Assembly: GCA_938023035.1 (NCBI GenBank) | Contig: CALIDI010000018.1 | Location: 124,001-188,000 of the forward strand | Source of the DNA: an uncultured Leptolyngbyaceae cyanobacterium | Lineage (GTDB): Bacteria; Cyanobacteriota; Cyanobacteriia; Leptolyngbyales; Leptolyngbyaceae | Length of the DNA: 64,000 nucleotides | Direction of reading: 5' to 3' | Shown: piece by piece, positions 53,601 through 61,484 of the stretch | How positions within the stretch are numbered: the stretch's first letter is position 1 | Layout of the letters: each line of letters begins with the position of its first letter | Translations under genes and position numbers: made by a program | Notes under the pieces: generated by a model | Databases searched by the model: none | What the model was told of the DNA's origin: nothing | Seen by the model: the letters and a program-made list of their open reading frames with translations, nothing else

Positions 53601-54434
53601 CTGCAAGATGGGGACTTTACCTACCCCATGGATGATGGCAGCCAGATTCAAGTCAAAATCACAATGAATCGGCAAGAACGCTCCGCTTGTCTCGATTTCA
53701 CAGGCACTTCGCCGCAACAAGCTACCAATCTAAACGCCCCCTTGGCCATTAGCAAAGCAGTGGTGCTTTATGTGTTTCGCACCCTGATTGAGGACGATAT
53801 TCCCCTCAATGCGGGTTGTCTTAAACCTTTGCAGATAGTCATTCCAGAGGGATGCCTGCTGAACCCCCACTATCCAGCGGCAGTGGTGGCTGGCAATGTG
53901 GAAACCTCCCAGGCGATCGCCAATGCCCTCTATGGAGCACTAGGGGTACTGGCTGCTTCCCAAGGCACCATGAACAACTTCACCTTTGGCAATGACCAGT
54001 ACCAGTACTACGAGACGATTTGTGGCGGTTCTGGAGCCGGGGCTAACTTTGATGGTACCGATGCTGTGCAAACCCATATGACCAACTCCCGCTTGACCGA
54101 TCCAGAGGTACTCGAATGGCGCTTCCCCGTTCTAGTGCAGGAGTTTGCCATTCGTTCCGACAGCGGCGGCTCCGGCAAACACCGGGGCGGCAATGGGGTG
54201 ATTCGCCGTATTCAGTTTCGGGAGGCGATGACAGCGGCGATTTTGTCTAGCCATCGGGTGGTTCCCCCATTTGGCTTAGCGGGAGGCAACCCCGGTGCCA
54301 CAGGACGCAATTTTGTCGAGCGCCAAGGGGGCCGAATTGAAATCCTTGCTAGCAAGGCAGCGGTGTCGGTGCAGCCTGGTGACATATTTGTGATCGAAAC
54401 ACCCGGTGGCGGCGGTTTTGGTGCGCCCACCTGA
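50658..54434 (+). CDS. 5-oxoprolinase (ATP-hydrolysing), HyuA-HyuB fusion
   Basis: ATP-dependent opening of 5-oxo-L-proline to glutamate, the glutathione turnover step. From the ATG at 50658 ([10 protein letters not shown]) it has 1258 residues. The first half is HyuA-like, with [32 protein letters not shown] and [11 protein letters not shown]. The second half is HyuB-like, with [56 protein letters not shown] and an [10 protein letters not shown] end. A single-chain fusion as in eukaryotic OPLAH and many cyanobacteria. The frame is open to 50550 but the extra residues are non-conserved. A hydantoinase function cannot be excluded. Confidence 0.92.
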   Translation: [1258 protein letters not shown]

Positions 54435-54454
54435 GTACTTAAGAATGAAACCGA

Positions 54455-54530
54455 AACCACCCTCATCCCCTTTTTTGAATGCCCGTTAGAACAATACCCC
54501 TCTACTAAAGCAGGAGAGAACCTTTCACCC
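54455..54530 (+). repeat. dispersed repeat family A, partial copy 5
   Basis: CCCCTTTTTTGAATGCCCGTTAGAACAATACCCCTCTACT resembles the central block of family A (CTTTCTTGAATGCCCCTTAGGGCTATAT) with substitutions. The outer edges are missing. It sits between the 5-oxoprolinase and the ABC pseudogene. Confidence 0.45.
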
Positions 54531-54740
54531 CATGAGTTCACGCTCATGATAGGCTTATGCACTGCGCAGCAGCGAGCGGAAGAAAGCTGCTGATGCTGAG
54601 TTCAGGGTTATTTGTGATAAAGATTGGAAACGTTGAGCTGCAAGCAAATAGTGCAATGGGTTTTGCAGAACTGTTAAGTATTCCTTTATTTTTCGGTTTT
54701 TGCTCTCGCTTAGACTACGCATCTTAATGTCTTACGAAGG

Positions 54741-55190
54741 ATGCAACTTTTAACAACCTTAGTAATGCATCCTTCAGTCATGTGCTCAACTCTTACAACT
54801 CACTCAATTCAAATTCATAATCTCACAAAAACCTATCCCAACGGCTATAAAGCTCTGAATGGGGTCAACCTCGATATTCCCATGGGAATGTTTGGTCTAC
54901 TGAGGCCAAATGGAGCGGGCAAATCCAGCCTGATGCGCACCATTGCTACCCTCCAGGAGGCTAGCGAGGGCACTATCCAGTGGGGTGATATCAATGTCCT
55001 GGAAGAAAAAGTGAAGGTGTGCCAGGTGTTGGGCTATCTGCCCTAGAGCTTTGGTGTGTATCCCGGTGTTTCCGCTGAGAAGCTGCTGGATCACTTTGCG
55101 GCATTGAAGGGTATCACTCATAGCAAGGAGCGGAAGGGGTTAGTCAAGCACTTACTGCAATAGGTGAATTTGTATGGGGGGATGAGGGCC
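54741..55190 (+). pseudogene. decayed ABC transporter ATP-binding gene fragment
   Basis: The start of an ABC-2-type ATPase is clear: IQIHNLTKTYPNGYKALNGVNLDIPMGMFGLLRPNGAGKSSLMRTIATLQ (Walker A, with Arg for Gly before PNGAGKS), then QVLGYLP. The in-frame TAG at 55044-55046 stands where the family has CAG for Gln (YLPQ). The frame then reads SFGVYPGVSAEKLLDHFAALKGIT and reaches a second stop, TAA, in place of the second Gln of LLQQVNLY. The signature and Walker B regions are missing. It is a remnant disrupted by two nonsense changes and a deletion. No transporter membrane gene follows. Confidence 0.85.
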
Positions 55191-55523
55191 TGAAAGGGTG
55201 ACATGCGCTCGATGCACTCAGCACAGCAGACGGTAGGGATGGATTTTCGCTCGGAAGACTTGTATATATGCGTGATCTTCTTCAGCATTGATGCGGACAT
55301 TGCCTTAAAGTTGCGCAGTAACCTGCAAAAGCGGGTTTTGGTCGCCTATCTGCGGTTTTAATCGTCCAGGAGAAAAGATTCGTCAATCAACCAGCCTTTT
55401 TTACTGTTTCTACCTCTTCGCCCTTTCACTCTTGATCCAGCTTCGCAGGTGTCTAAGGGATGCGTCCAATCTAATCCAGCAAGGCTAAGATGAAATCTAG
55501 ACCTATCGGTGTAGTGGTGTGAC
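55191..55523. other. spacer after the ABC remnant
   Basis: About 330 bases. A 53-codon frame starts near 55202 after AAAGGGTGAC, but its sequence is not recognised and it could equally be more decayed DNA. The upstream region of the TonB-like gene lies at the right end. Confidence 0.35.
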
Positions 55524-56567
55524 ATGGCAAGGGTTCATTTCGCAATCAAAGATTTGAGCCGAGGGCTGCGCTCAGCCAAAACGAGGCTCGTGCCCCTGTT
55601 ACGCACTCCTGCCGCGTTAGCAGCCTTTGCATCTCTAGCGATTCACGGGGTTGTTTTGTTAGCGCTGCCATTAAACCCCACAACCAAACAAAAAGAGGTG
55701 GCGCTGCGCACTGTGCAGGTGGTGGAACTCACCCCTCTAGAGCAGAGTCGCTTACCTCGAATCTCCAGCACTCCTGACCTATCAGATAAAACCTCTCTAG
55801 ATTTTCGCTATCGTTCTCTACCCACGGAAAAGCTACCCCCTCCTCTTCCCCCGCTGGATTTAAGTCGAACCCTGGGTACACCTTTCCCAGGTGGTTCCCT
55901 AGAGATAACCAGACAATCGCCAGATCCACGCCGTCAGCAACAGCGCGAGATACGGATTGACCTGAACGATAAGGCTGACAAAAAGAGCAACAAAAGCTCT
56001 GCCTCAGACTCACTGAAGTCAGAGTTAACGACCGAACCAGCGATCGCAAGCCCAAAGGCTGAAACATCCCAGAGATCACCTGAGCAACCGGCAGAGAAGC
56101 CAGAAGAAAAGGGTGAGCCTCCTGCTCGTAACAACCAAGACCCGCAACAGCCACTCACCCAAAAGCTCGCTCAAAAAATTGGCCAACCGGTATCAGAAGC
56201 GGATGCATCGAATGAATGGCTCGCCTGGTATCAAGATTTAATCGAGCGACAAGTCCCTGCCGAATTAATTATTAAGGCTCAAAATAATCGGGATGCGCCC
56301 CCACTGAATATTCCTTGCCCTGACAAAACGCCCTGTGCGGAGAAGATAGACAAAGTGTCGGTGAACCCCTTCTTCATGATGGTAGTGGCTAATCGGCAGG
56401 GGCAGGTGGTTGGTGAACCTTTAGTCGTACTCACAGGAGATAAACAACTGGATCAGGCCATTATTCGTCAGGTGGAAGAGCAGGTGCAGGCATTAAAGCC
56501 GCAACCTGAATCTGAGGAAGAGTATCGGGTGATTCACTATAAAATTCGGTTTGTGAATGCGGCCTGA
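55524..56567 (+). CDS. TonB-like membrane-anchored protein
   Basis: A 347-residue protein with a basic N-terminus, one membrane helix (about 32-52, AAFASLAIHGVVLLALPL) and a long Pro/Ser/Glu/Lys-rich periplasmic linker (about 75-215). The C-terminal folded part (about 225-347) has NPFFMMVVANRQGQVVGEPLVVLTGDKQLDQAIIRQVEEQV. The N-terminal anchor, extended linker and small C-terminal domain are typical of TonB energy transducers, but the YP box or canonical TonB_C motif is not clear, so it may be a TonB-like protein of another role. No exbB-exbD lies nearby. It is followed 14 bases later by the rfaE-like gene, probably the same operon. Confidence 0.65.
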   Translation: MARVHFAIKDLSRGLRSAKTRLVPLLRTPAALAAFASLAIHGVVLLALPLNPTTKQKEVALRTVQVVELTPLEQSRLPRISSTPDLSDKTSLDFRYRSLPTEKLPPPLPPLDLSRTLGTPFPGGSLEITRQSPDPRRQQQREIRIDLNDKADKKSNKSSASDSLKSELTTEPAIASPKAETSQRSPEQPAEKPEEKGEPPARNNQDPQQPLTQKLAQKIGQPVSEADASNEWLAWYQDLIERQVPAELIIKAQNNRDAPPLNIPCPDKTPCAEKIDKVSVNPFFMMVVANRQGQVVGEPLVVLTGDKQLDQAIIRQVEEQVQALKPQPESEEEYRVIHYKIRFVNAA

Positions 56568-56581
56568 TCGTTAGCACGAAG

Positions 56582-57688
56582 ATGGATGGGTCGGTATCGC
56601 CGGAACTTATATTTTTTGACTGTTTGCAGCAGTACAGGCAGCGCCTGCTGGATCTGATTGCTGACTTTAGGCAGGCACGGGTGCTGGTGGTGGGTGACCT
56701 GATGCTGGATGAGTTTTTGACGGGCCAAGTGGAGCGGGTATCGCGGGAAGCCCCGGTATTGGTGATTCGTCATGAGAGTACGCGACAGGTGCCAGGGGGC
56801 GGAGCGAATGCCGCTTTTAACCTGGCAACGTTAGGCGCACAGGTCAAAATTGTGGGGGTGGTGGGCGATGATGCCCAGGGGCAGGCGTTGCTGCGAATGT
56901 TTGAGCAGGCGGAGATTGACCCAACGGGGGTGGTGATCGATCGCGATCGCCCCACCGTTACCAAAACTCGGATTTCTGGCCATGCCCGTCAATCGGTGAC
57001 TCAGCAAATTGTACGGGTTGACCGCAAATCAGATGCACTGCCTGATCCGGCGCGACAACAGCGGTTAGCCCAAATCATTCGTCATCAGGTTGCGACGGTC
57101 GATGCAATTGTGTGTTCTGACTATGGTGATGGGGTGTTTACGCCCCCAGTCATTGAGGCGGCTTTGACCCATCCCTGTAGCGTTGTCGATAGCCAGCGCC
57201 AACTTTCCCACTATGTTGGTGCAACCATTTACACGCCCAATCTCCCAGAGGCCGAGCTGGCTCTGGGCTACGCTTTAACGGATGACTTGGGCAAAACCCA
57301 AGAGAGGCTTCTAGAGCAGGCGGGGCAGGAGTTATTAGCCCGTACTCAGGCAAAGGCCATTTTGATTACCCGTGGGGAAGAGGGCATGAGTCTGTTTGAG
57401 CCAGGTCATCACAGCCAGCATATTCCTGCCTTTAACCGCACCGATGTCTACGATGTCACGGGCGCAGGGGATACGGTCGTGGCCGCTTTAACGCTGGGGC
57501 TAAGTCGGGGGGCAACTTCTTGGGAAGCGGCAGTTTTAGGAAACCTGGCTGCCAGCATTGTGGTGCGGCAGTTTGGCACCAGTACTACTACCCAGGCTGA
57601 GATGATCGCTGCGCTGCGATCGCTGTTAAAGCGCCGCCCTCGCCTATCGGGCAGTCAAAACCCCGCCGCTGCGAGCCGGGATCTGTAG
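56582..57688 (+). CDS. D-glycero-beta-D-manno-heptose-7-phosphate kinase (RfaE1-type)
   Basis: PfkB/ribokinase-family kinase phosphorylating heptose 7-phosphate in ADP-heptose synthesis for lipopolysaccharide. The 368 residues correspond to the kinase half of E. coli HldE only; the nucleotidyltransferase half is not attached. Seen: VVGDLMLDEFLTGQVERVSREAPVLVIRHES, PGGGANAAFNLATLGAQVKIVGVVGDDAQG and the catalytic DVTGAGDT (Asp297). It starts at the ATG at 56582 right after the TonB-like gene. Its last 45 bases overlap the convergent amylase gene. Confidence 0.88.
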   Translation: MDGSVSPELIFFDCLQQYRQRLLDLIADFRQARVLVVGDLMLDEFLTGQVERVSREAPVLVIRHESTRQVPGGGANAAFNLATLGAQVKIVGVVGDDAQGQALLRMFEQAEIDPTGVVIDRDRPTVTKTRISGHARQSVTQQIVRVDRKSDALPDPARQQRLAQIIRHQVATVDAIVCSDYGDGVFTPPVIEAALTHPCSVVDSQRQLSHYVGATIYTPNLPEAELALGYALTDDLGKTQERLLEQAGQELLARTQAKAILITRGEEGMSLFEPGHHSQHIPAFNRTDVYDVTGAGDTVVAALTLGLSRGATSWEAAVLGNLAASIVVRQFGTSTTTQAEMIAALRSLLKRRPRLSGSQNPAAASRDL

Positions 57689-59113
57689 CGCTAACCCCTG
57701 AGAGGTGCCTGTCACTGTTAATGGGCCAAATGACACCTGCCAGCTTTGGGGTAACCGTTCCAATGAGGCCCAGCGATCGTCAGGGGAGACCTGTACTTGG
57801 GCCGCATCTAAACCCACATTGATGGCGACAATGACGATTTCGGCATCCAACTGCCGAGCAAAAACGTAGACGAATCCTTGTGCCAGTAACACCTGATAAG
57901 CGCCTGTACGCAAGGCTGGTAGGCGATGGCGCAGAGCGATGAGTCGGCGGTGATAATCCAGTAATGCCTGATCCCACTGGCTTTCTGGAGGAAAGGCGCG
58001 ACGACTATCAGGGTCAAGCTCTCCTGGTAAACCGACTTCATCCCCGTAGTAGATGCTGGGTGCCCCTGGAAAGGTGAGTAGCAGTAGGGTCGCTAGTTCG
58101 ACACTGGCTCGATCGCCCTGGGCGATTGAAAGCAGGCGGGCTGTATCATGACTGGCCAGAAGATTAAGTTGGGTTAGATGAATTTGCCAGTCATAACGAC
58201 CGAGCAAATCCTGGATTTTAGCGGCGTAGCCAGCAGCATCTAGGGCTGGATAGGGGGAATAGGCCCGATCTTGGACGAGATCGAGGCGCACGCGATCGCC
58301 CGCTGTAAACGCAATGGTGGGAGCTGTAAACAGATAATTCATCACACCATCAAACTGAGTGCCATCCAGCCATTCCTGGGCATCACCCCAGACTTCTCCG
58401 ACAATATAAGCATCCGGATTCACCGCTTTTACCCGCTGGCGAAACTCTTGCCAAAAACCGGGGGTTTTAATCTCAAAGGGAACATCCAAGCGCCACCCAT
58501 CAATGCCAAACTCTAGCCAATACTCCGCGACCTGCATTAAGTATTCACGCACATCCGGATTGTCGTGGTTAAAGACTGGCAAAGCGCGATTGTCTGCCCA
58601 ACCGACATAGTTGGCTGGGCGATCGCCAACATAGGGAGCCAAGGGCCAACCCTCAATTTTGAACCAGTCGAGCCAGGGAGAATGGGGGCCATTTTCAAGA
58701 AGATCGTTAAAAAAGAAAAACCCCCGACTAGCGTGGTTAAAAACGCCATCCAGCACGACTTTGATGCTACGCTGGTGAGCCGCTTCCAGCAAATCTTGCA
58801 GAGCCTGATTCCCACCCAAAATTGGGTCAACCTGGTAATAGTCATGGGTGTGGTAGCGATGGTTTGCCGTTGATTGAAAAATCGGCGTGAAGTAAATCGC
58901 TGTAATTCCGAGGGTTTGCAGATAATCCAGATTTTCCATGACTCCCCATAGATCACCTCCCTTGTAGCCCTGCAACGTGGGAGGATCTCCCCAGGCTTCC
59001 CAGTTAGCCTGGCTAAAGATAAACGGTTGAGGTGCCTGGGTGCGAGCAAAACGATCTGGAAATATTTGGTAGAAGACTGCGTGTTTAACCCAATCTGGTG
59101 TGTGAATCGACAT
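57644..59113 (-). CDS. GH13 alpha-amylase family glycosidase
   Basis: Alpha-glucan hydrolase or transglycosylase of glycoside hydrolase family 13, perhaps neopullulanase- or maltogenic-amylase-like. From the ATG at 59113 (MSIHTPDWVKHAVFYQIFPDRF) it has 489 residues. Catalytic motifs: DGVFNHASRG (region I), DGWRLDVPFE with the nucleophile Asp (region II), YIVGEVWG with the acid Glu (region III) and LLASHDTARL (region IV). The (beta/alpha)8 barrel is followed by a short C-terminal beta domain. No signal peptide, so probably cytoplasmic, acting on glycogen products. The longer frame upstream to 59311 is poorly conserved. The 3' end overlaps the rfaE1-like gene. Confidence 0.9.
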   Translation of the reverse strand: MSIHTPDWVKHAVFYQIFPDRFARTQAPQPFIFSQANWEAWGDPPTLQGYKGGDLWGVMENLDYLQTLGITAIYFTPIFQSTANHRYHTHDYYQVDPILGGNQALQDLLEAAHQRSIKVVLDGVFNHASRGFFFFNDLLENGPHSPWLDWFKIEGWPLAPYVGDRPANYVGWADNRALPVFNHDNPDVREYLMQVAEYWLEFGIDGWRLDVPFEIKTPGFWQEFRQRVKAVNPDAYIVGEVWGDAQEWLDGTQFDGVMNYLFTAPTIAFTAGDRVRLDLVQDRAYSPYPALDAAGYAAKIQDLLGRYDWQIHLTQLNLLASHDTARLLSIAQGDRASVELATLLLLTFPGAPSIYYGDEVGLPGELDPDSRRAFPPESQWDQALLDYHRRLIALRHRLPALRTGAYQVLLAQGFVYVFARQLDAEIVIVAINVGLDAAQVQVSPDDRWASLERLPQSWQVSFGPLTVTGTSQGLALQIPARSGGVLTAR

Positions 59114-59213
59114 AAATAACCCCAAGCAAGGCAGGATAGACAGCCCTCTTACTTTCGTGGTTCTAGCGCCGTTCGTCCAGTAGGGGCTATACCCTGATTG
59201 ATTCGCCCTTGCT

Positions 59214-60617
59214 TCAATCCGTATCCGATGGGGCTTGGGGCACATTAAAGAAGATGCTATCCAGCATATTGTCTGAGTCCGAGGTGGCCTCATCGAGGCG
59301 CTCTGAGGCAATCACCTGTTCCCCTTGACAGCTTTGTAAAGCTAGGCGGCGACGGGCTTGAGCATCAGGAAAGTCTGGCTTAATCTGTAGGGCATGATCA
59401 AAACTGGTAACAGCATCGGCATGTTTGCCCAGGTGGCTGAGAGCGGTTCCTCGGCGATACCAGGCCAGATAAAACTGCGGCTGAAGCTTCACCGCCCGGT
59501 CATAGCTCTCGATCGCAGCATCGTTTTGACCTAAATGCCCTAACGCCACGCCACGACAGTACCAGGCTTCGGCAAAGTCAGCTTGTATGGCGAGGGCGCG
59601 ATCGCAGCTTTCAATCGCTTCTTCGTAGCGTCCTAATTTTCGCAGGGCAACGCCGCGACTATACCAAGCCCGACCAAAATCGGGCATCAAGGCAATTGCC
59701 TGGTCGTAGCACTCTAAGGCCGTTTCATAGCGACCTGAACGATGCAGTGTAGTACCCCAGTTATACCAAGCAGCACACAAATCGGGATTTAGCCTGAGTG
59801 CCTGGCGATAGCTCTCAATCGCTTCCTCATAACGCCCCAACTGATCCAGGCTGTTGCCTCGGTTATACCAGGCTTCGTACATCGCAGGATTGAGCTGTAA
59901 CGCCTCATCATAACTGGCGATCGCCTCTTCGTAATGGCCTAGCCGTTGCAGCACATTTCCCCGGTTATACCAAATGGCAGAATCGTTACTCCGCAAAGAA
60001 AGCAACCAGTCATAGCTGCTCAACGCCTCTTCATAGCGTTTAAGCTGATTGAGCAAATTGGCCCGGTTGTACCAAGCTTTCGCAAAGTTAGGGCGCTGGG
60101 CCACGGTTTGATCAAAACTGGCGATCGCCTCTTCATAGCGCCCCATTTTGGCAAACAGAATACCCCGATTAAACCAGGCTTTAGAGTATTCTGGATTGAG
60201 CGCAATTGTACGCTCAAAGCAATCGAGAGCTGTTTGCAAGTCCCCCAGCTTTTCAGCCGCATTGCCCTGGTTATACCAGGCTTGATGATAATCGGGCCTC
60301 AGGCGAGTCGCGGCCTGATAGCTCGCGATCGCCTCCTCGTAGCGCTCCATTTCAAACAGCGTCATGCCTCGATAGTTGTAAATCACTGGCACCTTTGGCG
60401 CAATATTCAAGGCCAGATCAAAACTTTCCAATGCCGCAGGATATCGTTTCAATTCATACAGGGCCATGCCCCTGTGGTACCAGATATCAGCTCGATTCGG
60501 GCAACGCTGTAGAATTTCATCAAAGGTCATCAAAGCCTCGGCATATTGCCCCATTTGCAATAGCTGTAAGCCGCGCTGTAAGAACAGTTCCGGGTCAGAA
60601 ATATCAATCACAGACAT
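59214..60617 (-). CDS. TPR-repeat protein
   Basis: A 467-residue scaffold made of about twelve consecutive 34-residue tetratricopeptide units with a partial thirteenth. Most carry the AWYNRGN or AWYSRG pattern followed by LGRYEEAIESYD. A short acidic C-terminal tail (SDSDNMLDSIFFNVPQ) follows the array. No signal peptide, membrane segment or catalytic domain. The ATG at 60617 (MSVIDISDPEL) starts just before the first unit. It is upstream of the amylase gene with 100 bases between. Similar in build to the protein at 24.6 kb. Confidence 0.9.
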   Translation of the reverse strand: MSVIDISDPELFLQRGLQLLQMGQYAEALMTFDEILQRCPNRADIWYHRGMALYELKRYPAALESFDLALNIAPKVPVIYNYRGMTLFEMERYEEAIASYQAATRLRPDYHQAWYNQGNAAEKLGDLQTALDCFERTIALNPEYSKAWFNRGILFAKMGRYEEAIASFDQTVAQRPNFAKAWYNRANLLNQLKRYEEALSSYDWLLSLRSNDSAIWYNRGNVLQRLGHYEEAIASYDEALQLNPAMYEAWYNRGNSLDQLGRYEEAIESYRQALRLNPDLCAAWYNWGTTLHRSGRYETALECYDQAIALMPDFGRAWYSRGVALRKLGRYEEAIESCDRALAIQADFAEAWYCRGVALGHLGQNDAAIESYDRAVKLQPQFYLAWYRRGTALSHLGKHADAVTSFDHALQIKPDFPDAQARRRLALQSCQGEQVIASERLDEATSDSDNMLDSIFFNVPQAPSDTD

Positions 60618-61484
60618 GGTTAGAGGCCGATGTACGCATTCAAATTAAATCAGCAAAAATATCGAAACAGGTGCAACTTCACCAAAAAAAACCAGTCCTT
60701 CATGCAGAGCCGCTGCACTGCAAGAAATGATTGAAAGCAATGGGCAAATTTAACCAGGTGAATGAGGCAATGATGATAATTTACGCTGCCTAGCAAAAAA
60801 TTGCGACTTTTTTCTAAAATCGCTCGATCCGCCAACTTTTTTATCGCAATTGTGCTCAATAGTTCTTTGGGTTTCTTGGCGTCAGCAGGCATTCTTCAGG
60901 TGCATCCCAGTTTTGCAAGGTTGCCACCCTGCGGGAAGCGCAAAGTGCTCCATCCCCCAGTTCCTTCCCCCAAAATGGGCAAGGGGAAGCCGAATTCAAA
61001 GCTTCTCTCCCGTCCTGGGAAAGGGATTGAGGACAAAGGCTACATTAAGTGGGGTGAACCCTATTCCTCCCCTGTCCATGGTTTGCCTGACCCTCTCTTG
61101 CTCGCCCAACAGCGCAGGAGTAGAAACCAAAGGCTTCGGCTCTACGGATGTAATGAAATGCAAACATTTGTAATCTGTCATCGGGTATAGCTTACAAGTT
61201 GTAAAGGTAACCGATGCAAGTGGTTTATTTGCGCCTGCCCACAGGTCACTGGGTCAGTCAGTGGTGGATCTACAGTTGGCAGTCGGCTCAGGCTCAGAAG
61301 GTGAATATAGTGGATGTTTGGGGGCATTTAAACCTCAACATTTCTCTGCCCGATTCTCAAAGCCAGTGACTTTTTCTTAGCCCAAGTCGAGCTTGGAGCC
61401 TACTGGTTCCCCGCAGGTAAAACTAGGTGTGGACTTGGCTAATGTTGAGTCGCTCAATTTGCTCCTGTTTTCTCTGATCTATCT
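60618..61484. other. 867-bp region with only weak coding signals
   Basis: A TTG-started frame (60801-61187) has a signal-peptide-like start (FFIAIVLNSSLGFLASAG) but then runs through pyrimidine- and purine-rich repeat-like DNA (60925-61040, including CCATCCCCCAGTTCCTTCCC and GGGCAAGGGGAAG). This suggests a gene interrupted by a repeat, or chance. A 51-codon frame lies at 61214-61369. No RNA gene was recognised. Confidence 0.4.
61214..61369 (+). CDS. possible small hypothetical protein
   Basis: A 51-codon frame starting ATG after AAAGGTAACCG, encoding a Trp- and Gln-rich peptide (with GHWVSQWWIYSWQSAQAQ). The ribosome-binding site is reasonable. There is no recognised family and no conservation test is possible here, so it may be spurious. 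Confidence 0.25.
   Translation: MQVVYLRLPTGHWVSQWWIYSWQSAQAQKVNIVDVWGHLNLNISLPDSQSQ

Noticed and set aside
55044-55160. Stop-codon reassignment or read-through in the ABC fragment
   Set aside because: Other genes in the window end normally at TAG and TAA, and the catalytic Walker B and signature parts are missing, so decay is simpler.
24570-60617. The two TPR genes as a recent duplication
   Set aside because: Both are arrays of generic TPR units, and similarity beyond the consensus was not apparent; the tails differ.
60801-61187. Secreted 129-residue protein with signal-like start
   Set aside because: It begins with TTG, lacks a ribosome-binding site, and most of it is translated from low-complexity repeat-like DNA. 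Kept only as a note in the spacer entry.
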